From the NCBI GenBank assembly GCA_017649565.1, contig JAGCGO010000078.1, positions 1 through 64,000 on the forward strand: 64,000 bases of DNA. The letters are read 5' to 3'. This DNA is from Fibrobacter sp. (lineage in GTDB: Bacteria > Fibrobacterota > Fibrobacteria > Fibrobacterales > Fibrobacteraceae). Each line of letters starts with the position of its first letter. Position 1 is the stretch's first letter. The notes under the pieces are model-generated. The model saw nothing but the letters and a program-made list of their open reading frames with translations. It did not search any database and was not told where the DNA came from. A program made the translations under genes and the position numbers. Below are positions 42,970 to 50,680 of the stretch, piece by piece.

Positions 42970-44757
42970 ATGTCGGATATATTGTTTGTTCTGTCGGGGC
43001 TTCTGCTGGGGCTTGCCTTTAAGGGCGGCATGTGGTTGTTCCTGATTCCGTTCGCCGGAGTGGCTTGTGCGCTCGCCATTATGAATCGCCCAAGGCTTCC
43101 GGGTGGGAAAACTGCCCCTATCCCCGTTGTGACGCGCGCGATCCGTGCGACTGGCCTTGTTCCTGCTACGACTCCCGATTTGCGTTCCGAGTACAAGGAT
43201 GTCCAGCAGGAGTACAACGAACCGAATTCGACTCTCAAGGTGAACCAGGTCTGGAACCGCGCCGACGCCGACATCGACAAGGCTTTCCACGACATGCTCG
43301 TCGGCCTCAGGGGACTTGTCCCGTCGGCGAACTCCCTGCTTATCCTTTCGCGCGTCAGTTCTAGCGAATGGGGGGTCCGCTCCTTCTACAACGACGGGAC
43401 TACGCAGATTGCGACCGACATCAAGATTGGCGAAAATTCCGGACTTCTCGGGCAGCTTTTCCGTCCCGGCGTGGACCGCCTGCTCGAAGGGGACCTCACG
43501 GGTGGCAAGGCACTGCTCTACTACCTGGACAATCCGAGCATCAAGTCTATCGTGGCCGTTCCCGTGTTCGACCGCAACAAGAACCGTGCCGGTGCCCTGA
43601 TTATCGACTCCGTTTACCCGAATGCGTTCAATACCAATACGGCGCTCGCCCTTTCGTACATGGCGAACATCATCGACATGCTGGGCTACAAGAGTTACGC
43701 CTCTGCCAAGAACTACATCGAACAGCAGCAGTTCAGCGTGCTGTACTACTACCAGCGCAAGTTCTTCCAGACTATGAGCGTCAAGGATATCTACAGGCAG
43801 ATTTTCGAGTACGTCAAGGAGAACATCCCCTTCGACCGTCTCCTGGTTCTCGCTCTCGACAAGCCGAACGAGAATATCGGCCACGTGGTGTTCTGCGACG
43901 GTGTGGATTCCGAGCAGTTCGTCAACAAGCAGTTTACCCTGAACGACAAGGGCATCTGCGTACTTGCGCTCATGCGCAACCGTTTCATGGAACGCGATTT
44001 CAGCAACGGGTTCAGCGAGTATGTGCCGCGCATCGACAACCAGGAAAAGCGCAACATGGAACTGCTGCAGCTGCTCGTGATGCCTGTTCCCACCGAGGCG
44101 GGGGCAGAAATGGCGGAACTGGCCATCTGTCTCGAAAGCCGTTTCTCGGGCCGCTACTCCGAACACGAGAAGGAACTGCTCAAGGCGTTTGCCGGCGTGG
44201 CCGGATTTGCCTACGATCGCGCCCGCAAGTTTGAACACGGCAAGGACCTCGCCATGCGCGACGGCCTGACCGGACTTATCAACCACCGCACTTTGCACGA
44301 ATGTTTCCGTACCGAAAAGATCCGTGCCGACCGCAAGGGCTACAATATCGGCGTGCTCATGATGGATATCGACCATTTCAAGAACGTCAACGATACCTAC
44401 GGTCATCCTGTCGGCGACGAGGTCATCAAGGGAATTGCCGATGCCATCAGTGGCGAAATCCGCAAGGAAATCGACGTGGTGGCGCGTTATGGTGGCGAAG
44501 AGTTTGTCGTGGGTCTTGTCGATACGACCCCCGAGGGCATGGTCGAGACTGCAGAGCGCATCCGCAAGGCCGTGGGCAAGCTCGTGTTCGATGTCCACCA
44601 GTCCGAACCGCTCCGCGTGACCATCAGCATTGGCGCCTATCTCGTGACCCCGGATTTCCACGACATGAAGGCTGCCTTGAACAATGCCGACCAGGCCCTG
44701 TACAAGGCCAAGGAAGGCGGCCGTAACCAGGTAATCCAGTACAAGCTGGAGCAGTAG
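42970..44757 (+). CDS. Diguanylate cyclase with GAF-like sensor domains
   Basis: 595 residues. One or two N-terminal membrane helices (to ~40), two GAF-like domains (~90-240 and ~265-420) and a GGDEF domain at the end. MRDGLTGLINHRTLHE begins it; the active loop is ARYGGEEFVVGLVD, a functional GGEEF form. The product would be cyclic di-GMP. The inhibitory I-site normally R-x-x-D five residues ahead is K-E-I-D here, so product inhibition may be weak or absent. AAGGGGA precedes the ATG. Directly follows the lpt genes. Confidence 0.92.
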   Translation: MSDILFVLSGLLLGLAFKGGMWLFLIPFAGVACALAIMNRPRLPGGKTAPIPVVTRAIRATGLVPATTPDLRSEYKDVQQEYNEPNSTLKVNQVWNRADADIDKAFHDMLVGLRGLVPSANSLLILSRVSSSEWGVRSFYNDGTTQIATDIKIGENSGLLGQLFRPGVDRLLEGDLTGGKALLYYLDNPSIKSIVAVPVFDRNKNRAGALIIDSVYPNAFNTNTALALSYMANIIDMLGYKSYASAKNYIEQQQFSVLYYYQRKFFQTMSVKDIYRQIFEYVKENIPFDRLLVLALDKPNENIGHVVFCDGVDSEQFVNKQFTLNDKGICVLALMRNRFMERDFSNGFSEYVPRIDNQEKRNMELLQLLVMPVPTEAGAEMAELAICLESRFSGRYSEHEKELLKAFAGVAGFAYDRARKFEHGKDLAMRDGLTGLINHRTLHECFRTEKIRADRKGYNIGVLMMDIDHFKNVNDTYGHPVGDEVIKGIADAISGEIRKEIDVVARYGGEEFVVGLVDTTPEGMVETAERIRKAVGKLVFDVHQSEPLRVTISIGAYLVTPDFHDMKAALNNADQALYKAKEGGRNQVIQYKLEQ

Positions 44758-44758
44758 C

Positions 44759-46240
44759 ATGTTTACCCTGGTCGACTGGATTGTTCTCGCTGCATATCTG
44801 CTTCTCTCGCTGCTGATTGGCCTGTGGGTCTCGCGCGGCAACAAGAACCTCAAGGAATATATGTTCGGCGGCGGTGCCATGCCGTGGGTCGCCGTGGGTA
44901 TCAGCCTTATCGCGACTTCCGTAAGCGCGACGACGTTCCTCGGGGCGCCTGCCGACGTGTTCGGCGACGACATGACTTTCCTCATGTTCCAGATTGGCGG
45001 TCTCCTGAGCATCATTGTCGTGGGTTTCGTGTTCATCCCGCGCTTCCGTACGGCGGGCATCAACAGCGCCTACGAACTCTTCGAGGTGCGCTTCGGTTCC
45101 AAGGCCGTGCGCCGCATTGCCGCTATTTTCTATTGCCTTCACCTGCTGTTGCGTACCGGCATCTTGCTTTACGCCCCTTCGCTCGTGCTCGCGCAGATTT
45201 TGCATATCGACCTTAAGCTTGCGATTATCGTGTCGGCGGCGGTGGCCATATTCTATACCTGGTTCGGCGGCATCAAGGCGGTTATCTGGACCGACGTGAT
45301 GCAGTTTGTCGTGTTTTTTGGTGGCGGCATATTGGTGCTTATCCTGATCGCGAACGCCGTGGGCGGCTTTGGCGAGATGGCGACCCTTGCGAGCGAGGCC
45401 GGCAAGACGCGCTGGTGGAACCCCTCGATGGACATTTCCGACGCCCGTACGCTTATCTCTGCGGGGTTTGCCTACGCCATTCTCGAAATTGCGATACGTG
45501 GCTGTGACCAGCAGTTTGTACAACGTTACCTGAGCTGCAAGGACGTGAAGGCGGCGAACCGCTCCAGTGTCCTCTCGATGGTGCTGGGTTGTGCCGTTTC
45601 TGTCCTGTTCTACTGGGTGGGGGCTGCACTCTATGTCTATTATAATGTGTCCAAGGTTGGGACACTTCCCGCCGGTGCCGGGCAGAACGACGTGTTCCCT
45701 TATTATATAGTGAATAGTCTCCCCGTGGGCGTTACGGGCTTGATTGTCGCGGCCATCTGCGCTGCGGCCATGAGCAGCCTTTCCGGTGCGATCAACTCGC
45801 TCAGCAATACCTCGGAACGCGACTTCCTCGGCTGGGACGAGTCGAAGGGCTTGGGCGGTCTCAAGCGCGCCAAGATCTGGACTGTCGTGTGGGGAGTGCT
45901 GGGCGTGTTCTTTGCCCTCTTTGCCGCAACGCAGCAAGGAAGCCTCCTCAAGAACGCCTATTTCTTTACCGGGCTGTTCACCGGACCGCTGCTCGGCATG
46001 TTCCTGCTTGCGTTCTTCGTGAAGGGACTGCGCAGTTGGCAGGTCATTGTTGCCGTACTCTGCGGCATGGCGAGCCTGTTGCTTGTGCAGGGGATTCCTG
46101 CGTTCGGCGTGCCCGCCGTGCTTGGCGGCATCTTCAGCTGGCCCTGGATGCCCTTTATCAGCATGACGACGACCGTTGTGCTGGCCGTCCTCTTCAAGGC
46201 TATAGAAAGCCTGGTCGGTTTGCCGTCAAAGAAAAAATAG
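44759..46240 (+). CDS. Sodium:solute symporter family transporter
   Basis: 493 residues with about 13 TM helices. SSS-family features: VDWIVLAAYLLLSLLIGLWVS (TM1, in pieces), GVSLIATSVSA-type VGISLIATSVSATTFLGAPA, TDVMQFVVFFGGG, RGCDQQFVQRYLSCKDVKAA, and VAAICAAAMSSLSGAINSLSN. It couples solute uptake to Na+; the solute cannot be named from sequence alone. One base after the diguanylate cyclase stop, so co-transcribed. Confidence 0.92.
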   Translation: MFTLVDWIVLAAYLLLSLLIGLWVSRGNKNLKEYMFGGGAMPWVAVGISLIATSVSATTFLGAPADVFGDDMTFLMFQIGGLLSIIVVGFVFIPRFRTAGINSAYELFEVRFGSKAVRRIAAIFYCLHLLLRTGILLYAPSLVLAQILHIDLKLAIIVSAAVAIFYTWFGGIKAVIWTDVMQFVVFFGGGILVLILIANAVGGFGEMATLASEAGKTRWWNPSMDISDARTLISAGFAYAILEIAIRGCDQQFVQRYLSCKDVKAANRSSVLSMVLGCAVSVLFYWVGAALYVYYNVSKVGTLPAGAGQNDVFPYYIVNSLPVGVTGLIVAAICAAAMSSLSGAINSLSNTSERDFLGWDESKGLGGLKRAKIWTVVWGVLGVFFALFAATQQGSLLKNAYFFTGLFTGPLLGMFLLAFFVKGLRSWQVIVAVLCGMASLLLVQGIPAFGVPAVLGGIFSWPWMPFISMTTTVVLAVLFKAIESLVGLPSKKK

Positions 46241-46274
46241 TTCCAGATAAACTCAAGTTGGGGGAATTCTTGCT

Positions 46275-47054
46275 ATGATTTCAAGATTTCTGAATCTCGT
46301 CTATCTGATTGCGTTGATCGTTTGTGTCGCGGTCCTCATCCGCGCCGTCAAGGATGAACGCGCCGTGGTCCCGGCAAGTGCCGACGGGAGGGCTTCGTTC
46401 GATGTCCCGCGCATCGAGGTGTCGGCGACCGAAACCAAAAAGTTTGCCGCCGACAAGTTCGAGATGGGCTTTCGGATGGAACTCCGCGGCAAGGACAAGG
46501 ATGCTCTCTTCAAGCGCATGGGGGAACGCCGTGCCGTAATATTCGATAATGTGAAGGCGCTTGAAATTCCTGAATCGAACGTGGAACAGAACAGTGTCGA
46601 CATGAGGAAGGAATGGAACTATTATAATGGCCGTCGCGAACTGGCTGGCTACGTGGCGACGCAGCGTTTCGACATTACCGTGAACCGCAAGGCGGATGCG
46701 GCAGCCCTGGTGCAGGCGCTTTCTTCCGAACCGGATGTCGAGATTGACCGCACTGCGGCGCTTCTGAAGGATATGGAATCCGTGCAGTCTTCCGTCATCA
46801 AGGCTGCCGGCAAGAAGGCCATGGCCAAGGCCAAGGACTATGCGGCTGGCGTGGGCGTGGGTGTTGGACGCGTACTGCTTGTGAATGCCGGCGGCGACGG
46901 GGTTTCTTTCAATGTTCCGCGCTACCGCGCGAAGGGTGTCCGTTTGCTTGCAGCGAATGGCATGATGGATGGGGCTTCTGCCCCGGACGAAAGCGCTGTC
47001 GCCGATTCTGTCGAGGTGAGTGCTTCGGTCAGTATCGTTGTCGAACTGAAGTGA
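46275..47054 (+). CDS. SIMPL-domain (DUF541) protein
   Basis: 259 residues. An N-terminal signal anchor (NLVYLIALIVCVAVLI) is followed by the SIMPL/DUF541 fold: IEVSATETKKFAADKFEMGFRM, the NVEQNSVDMRKEWNYYNGRRE-type middle, GYVATQRFDITV, KKAMAKAKDYAAGVGVGVGRV and the strand SVEVSASVSIVVELK at the end. Periplasmic; related proteins are linked to stress and membrane-associated functions. GGGGGA lies upstream of the ATG. A terminator follows. Confidence 0.88.
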   Translation: MISRFLNLVYLIALIVCVAVLIRAVKDERAVVPASADGRASFDVPRIEVSATETKKFAADKFEMGFRMELRGKDKDALFKRMGERRAVIFDNVKALEIPESNVEQNSVDMRKEWNYYNGRRELAGYVATQRFDITVNRKADAAALVQALSSEPDVEIDRTAALLKDMESVQSSVIKAAGKKAMAKAKDYAAGVGVGVGRVLLVNAGGDGVSFNVPRYRAKGVRLLAANGMMDGASAPDESAVADSVEVSASVSIVVELK

Positions 47055-47076
47055 TTTTTTCGGGAAAAATATTGTG

Positions 47077-47107
47077 ACGGGTCGGCTAGCTACCGACCCG
47101 TTTTTTG
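47077..47107 (+). terminator. Intrinsic terminator
   Basis: ACGGGTCGG / CCGACCCGT stem (47077-47101, loop ctagcta with inner symmetry) then TTTTTT. Confidence 0.92.
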
Positions 47108-47423
47108 TCAAGGTAGTGCTCAAAAAAAAGTCCCTTTTTTGATGAGGCGTTTGCTAAGTATTTGTTCATCACGGAGTTAAAAATTTTGGGTCTCCGGGGA
47201 CTTATTCGCTGTTGTATACAATTTTTTACAAATTACTGTGATATGTACCCAATTATTACAAAAAAATTATCTTCTTTTCCAAAAAAGCATCCAATTGGTC
47301 ATTTCTTTTATTATCTTAATGACTACATCTTGTGGGTGTCGAATGGACAAAAGCACAAGATATTGTAATTTTGGAACGTTTTCCAGGGTGGACCACCACA
47401 AGAGGACGGACCTGAAAGGAAAG
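47108..47423 (+). promoter_or_regulatory. Long A/T-rich leader of the nrdD operon
   Basis: This ~315-bp gap has lower G+C than the neighbours and no gene I can support. It contains a palindrome TTGTATACAA (47212-47221) and several A/T runs. AAAGGA (47415-47420) is the SD of nrdD. I could not fit a clear NrdR box or FNR site, but the length suggests regulation of the anaerobic reductase operon. Confidence 0.4.
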
Positions 47424-49757
47424 ATGATGATTTTAACTGTGAAGAAGCGTGACGGCCGCGAAATGCCGTTCAACATCGAGAAGATTGCCGACGCCATTAT
47501 CAAGGCATTCCGGGCCTCCGGGGAACTGAACGAACAAATTAAGGCGTCCCAAGATCAGCTGAATTTATTGGGCAGCGATGACGTTTTGAGCAGTACGGCG
47601 CTTAAGGTCGCAGCCGATGCCGTTGGACATCTCGAAGCCGCGAACAAGACGCAGCCGGACATCGAAGAAATCCAGGACGCCGTCGAAAAGGCCCTTACCG
47701 AGGGCGGCTTTGCCGACACTGCCAAGAGCTACATCCTGTACCGCGCCGAGCGTACCCGCATCCGCGAAGTCAATACGCGCCTCATGCACACGCTGCGCGA
47801 CATCACCTTCAGTTCCGCGAAGGAATCCGACCTCAAGCGCGAAAACGCTAACATCGACGGCGATACCGCCATGGGCACCATGCTCAAGTACGGTTCCGAA
47901 TCGGCCAAGCACTTCTACACGATGATGATGCTCAAGCCCGAGCACAGCCGCGCGCACTCCGAGGGCGACATCCATATCCACGACCTGGATTTCTATTCGC
48001 TCACCATGACGTGCTGCCAGATCGACTTGAAGAAGCTCTTCAAGAACGGTTTCAATACCGGTCACGGCCATCTGCGCGAACCCAAGGATATCCGCAGCTA
48101 CGCGGCTCTTGCCGCCATTGCCATCCAGTCTAACCAGAACGACCAGCACGGCGGCCAGTCCATTCCGAACTTCGACTACGCCATGGCCGACGGCGTTCGC
48201 ATCACGTACCGCAAGGCCTACCTTTCCAACATGGTGAAGGCACTCATCCTCCTTTCCGGCAAGACCGAAGAGGAAATCCAGCCGGTCGTGAAGAAACTCC
48301 ACACCGAGATGGCCGAGATGGGCATGGTCGCAACGCTCGTGCCCAACGAGAAGTTTGTCGAGGCCGAAGCCCGCGAACTTTCCAAGACGTTCGGCGAAGA
48401 AATCGTGAAGAATGCGCAGAAGTTTGCCGAGAAGATGGCCTACGAGGAAACCGACAAGACCACGTTCCAGGCGATGGAAGCGTTTGTTCACAATTTGAAC
48501 TCCATGCACAGCCGTGCCGGTGCGCAGACTCCGTTCAGTAGCATCAACTACGGTATGTGCACCGAACCGGAAGCCCGCATGGCCATCCGCAACCTCCTCC
48601 TCACGACCGACGAGGGCCTGGGCGGCGGTGAGACGGCTATCTTCCCGATCCAGATTTTCCGCGTGAAGGAAGGCATCAGCATGAATCCGGGCGACCCGAA
48701 CTACGATTTGTTCAAGCTCGCTTGCAAGGTGAGCGCGAAGCGCCTGTTCCCGAACTTCAGCTTCCAGGACGCTCCGTACAACCTGCAGTACTACAAGCCG
48801 GGTCATCCCGAAACGGAAATTGCCTACATGGGTTGCCGTACCCGCGTCATCGGCAACAACTACGACCCGACCCGCGAAATCAGCTTCGGCCGTGGCAACC
48901 TGAGCTTCACGTCCATCAACCTGCCGCGCATCGCCATCAAGATGAAGTCCGTGGACCTGTTCTTCAAGGAACTCGACCGCATGCTTCAGCTGGTGAGCGA
49001 CCAGCTCATGGAACGCTTTGCCGTCCAGAGCCGCCGCAAAGTCAAGAACTTCCCGTTCCTCATGGGACAGGGCGTGTGGATCGATTCCGAGAAGCTCGGC
49101 TGGGAAGACACCGTGGGCGAGGTCATCAAGCACGGTACGCTCTCCATCGGCTTTATCGGCCTTGCCGAAACTTTGGTGATGCTCACGGGCAAGCACCATG
49201 GTGAGTCCGAAGCCTCCCAGGAACTGGGCCTCAAGATCATCGGCCACATGCGCGAATTCTGCGACAGGGAATCCAAGCGCCTCGGCCTCAACTTCAGCTT
49301 GCTTGCCACGCCTGCCGAAGGCCTTTCCGGCCGCTTCGTGCGCATGGACAAGAAGAAGTTCGGCATCATTCCGGGCGTCACCGACCGCGACTACTACACC
49401 AACTCGTTCCACGTGCCGGTGTACTACAAGATTTCGGCTTTCAAGAAGATTTCCCTTGAAGCTCCGTACCATGCTCTCACGAACGCCGGTCACATCAGCT
49501 ACATCGAGCTGGATGGCGACCCGACGCAGAACCTGGACGCCTTCGAGAAGATTGTGCATCACATGGCAAAATCCGGCATCGGCTACGGTTCCATCAACCA
49601 TCCGGTCGACCGCGACCCGGTCTGTGGATTTGTCGGTGTCATCGGTGACTGCTGCCCGCGTTGCGGCCGTAGCGAAGGTCATGCGATTTCCCCGGAAAAG
49701 ATTGAGGAACTGCGCAGGCTTTACCCCGGTATGCCGGTTTTCAAGGGAATCAGGTAA
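47424..49757 (+). CDS. nrdD: Anaerobic (class III) ribonucleotide reductase, catalytic chain without glycyl-radical segment
   Basis: 777 residues from the ATG at 47424 (the adjacent ATG 47427 is equally possible). Reduces ribonucleoside triphosphates in strict anaerobes. An N-terminal ATP-cone (ILTVKKRDGREMPFNIEKIADAI, ~2-24 in parts) is followed by the ten-stranded barrel: GDIHIHDLDFYSLTMTCCQID, GGQSIPNFDYAMADG, SRAGAQTPFSSINYGMCTEPE, TRVIGNNYDPTREISFGRGN and GTLSIGFIGLAETL. The C-terminal Zn-knuckle region VCGFVGVIGDCCPRCGR (Cys734, 743, 744, 747) is present, but the chain then ends 30 residues later in FKGIR. The R-x-x-G-Y radical segment that normally closes the protein is absent and encoded by the next gene. 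Confidence 0.95.
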   Translation: MMILTVKKRDGREMPFNIEKIADAIIKAFRASGELNEQIKASQDQLNLLGSDDVLSSTALKVAADAVGHLEAANKTQPDIEEIQDAVEKALTEGGFADTAKSYILYRAERTRIREVNTRLMHTLRDITFSSAKESDLKRENANIDGDTAMGTMLKYGSESAKHFYTMMMLKPEHSRAHSEGDIHIHDLDFYSLTMTCCQIDLKKLFKNGFNTGHGHLREPKDIRSYAALAAIAIQSNQNDQHGGQSIPNFDYAMADGVRITYRKAYLSNMVKALILLSGKTEEEIQPVVKKLHTEMAEMGMVATLVPNEKFVEAEARELSKTFGEEIVKNAQKFAEKMAYEETDKTTFQAMEAFVHNLNSMHSRAGAQTPFSSINYGMCTEPEARMAIRNLLLTTDEGLGGGETAIFPIQIFRVKEGISMNPGDPNYDLFKLACKVSAKRLFPNFSFQDAPYNLQYYKPGHPETEIAYMGCRTRVIGNNYDPTREISFGRGNLSFTSINLPRIAIKMKSVDLFFKELDRMLQLVSDQLMERFAVQSRRKVKNFPFLMGQGVWIDSEKLGWEDTVGEVIKHGTLSIGFIGLAETLVMLTGKHHGESEASQELGLKIIGHMREFCDRESKRLGLNFSLLATPAEGLSGRFVRMDKKKFGIIPGVTDRDYYTNSFHVPVYYKISAFKKISLEAPYHALTNAGHISYIELDGDPTQNLDAFEKIVHHMAKSGIGYGSINHPVDRDPVCGFVGVIGDCCPRCGRSEGHAISPEKIEELRRLYPGMPVFKGIR

Positions 49758-49779
49758 ATTTTAAACAAGGAGAAATGAA

Positions 49780-49926
49780 ATGTCAGAGAAAGAAATGAGC
49801 AAGTATGGTGAAGGCATCGGTTTCGAACGCATTCGCCGCATCACCGGCTACCTGGTCGGTACGGTTGACCGCTTTAACAACGCCAAGCGCGCCGAAGTGA
49901 ACGATCGCGTGAAGCACGGTGTGTAA
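49780..49926 (+). CDS. Stand-alone glycyl-radical segment of class III ribonucleotide reductase
   Basis: 48 residues: ATG at 49780 with AAGGAG at 49767-49772 (7-bp spacing), stop at 49924-49926, and the next base is the A of the nrdG ATG. RRITGYLVGTVDRFNNAK (19-36) followed by E-V-N-D-R-V-K-H reproduces the normal NrdD C-terminus (RR-x-x-GYL ... K-x-x-E-V-x-x-RVKH), so Gly23 is the predicted radical site. The first ~16 residues (M-S-E-K-E-M-S-K-Y-G-E-G-I-G-F-E) are an added hydrophilic leader. It must dock on the large chain and be activated by NrdG. Comparable in concept to the separate YfiD/GrcA radical protein of pyruvate formate-lyase. Confidence 0.9.
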   Translation: MSEKEMSKYGEGIGFERIRRITGYLVGTVDRFNNAKRAEVNDRVKHGV

Positions 49927-50490
49927 ATGGAAACAGTCTATCCTCGTCTCCGCATAGCGGGGATTGTTCCTGAATCCTTCGTGGACGGCCCGGGCATCCG
50001 CCTGACGGTCTTTGTACAGGGCTGTCCGCATCATTGTCCCGGTTGCCATAATCCCCAGACCCACGATTTCGAGGGTGGGCACTTTATCGACCGCGAGGAT
50101 ATCCTGGACATGATTGAGGAAAACCCGCTGCTCGACGGAATCACGTTCAGCGGCGGTGAACCCTTTGCGCAGGCTGCAGGTCTTGTTCCCTTGGCCCGAG
50201 AGGTCAAGGAACGGGGCTTCCACCTGATGATTTACACAGGCTATACGTACGAGAGGCTCATGGAATTGTCGCCTGAGCATCCCGAGTTGCTGGAATTGCT
50301 CTCTTTTGCCGATGTGCTGGTCGATGGCCCGTTCATCTTGGCGAAGCGTTCCCTGGAACTCAAGTTCCGCGGCTCGAGTAACCAGCGCCTTGTCGATGTG
50401 CAGGAAAGCCTTTCTGCCGGCCATGTCGTGCTGCACCAGATGCAGATCGACGAGATGGCCGAACATCCGGATTGGGCGCTGCATAGTTAG
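49927..50490 (+). CDS. nrdG: Anaerobic ribonucleotide reductase-activating protein (radical SAM)
   Basis: 187 residues. Radical-SAM cluster motif GCPHHCPGCHN (C33-x3-C37-x2-C40), FVDGPGIRLTVFVQG before it, GITFSGGEPF (SAM-binding GGE) and VLVDGPFI near 135. It forms the glycyl radical on NrdD. Here the target glycine is on the 48-residue protein whose stop codon directly abuts this gene's start codon. Slightly longer than the usual ~155-residue form. Confidence 0.96.
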   Translation: METVYPRLRIAGIVPESFVDGPGIRLTVFVQGCPHHCPGCHNPQTHDFEGGHFIDREDILDMIEENPLLDGITFSGGEPFAQAAGLVPLAREVKERGFHLMIYTGYTYERLMELSPEHPELLELLSFADVLVDGPFILAKRSLELKFRGSSNQRLVDVQESLSAGHVVLHQMQIDEMAEHPDWALHS

Positions 50491-50511
50491 CCAAACCCCG
50501 CATATGTTTTT

Positions 50512-50545
50512 AAAAAAGATTCCGGTTACGCCGGGGTCTTTTTTT
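50512..50545 (+). terminator. Terminator of the nrdD operon
   Basis: AAAAAAGAttCCGG-ttacg-CCGGggTCTTTTTTT, about 20 bp after nrdG. Confidence 0.85.
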
Positions 50546-50680
50546 GTATGGTTTGTAGCGAGGATAACCGGTGAAGGGTTGGGCATTGCCTATTGAGTTG
50601 CAAAATGGAGTGAAATAATGTAATTTCAGTCCAAAGTAATTTAGATCGGTCCGTCATTTCTTAAAGATGGGGGTGAAATT

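Noticed and set aside
42943..45063. Long minus-strand frame opposite the diguanylate cyclase
   Set aside because: Antisense shadow; the plus-strand GGDEF and symporter motifs are unambiguous.
47565..49682. Open frame of ~705 codons antisense to nrdD
   Set aside because: It mirrors the third-position bias of nrdD, has no recognisable domain and no SD, and the sense frame is a firm class III reductase.
49741..49790. Sequencing error or programmed frameshift joining nrdD and the 48-residue protein
   Set aside because: There is an in-frame stop, a clear SD and ATG for the small gene, and extra residues on both sides of the break; the CGFVG in the large chain aligns with the Zn-knuckle, not with the radical glycine.
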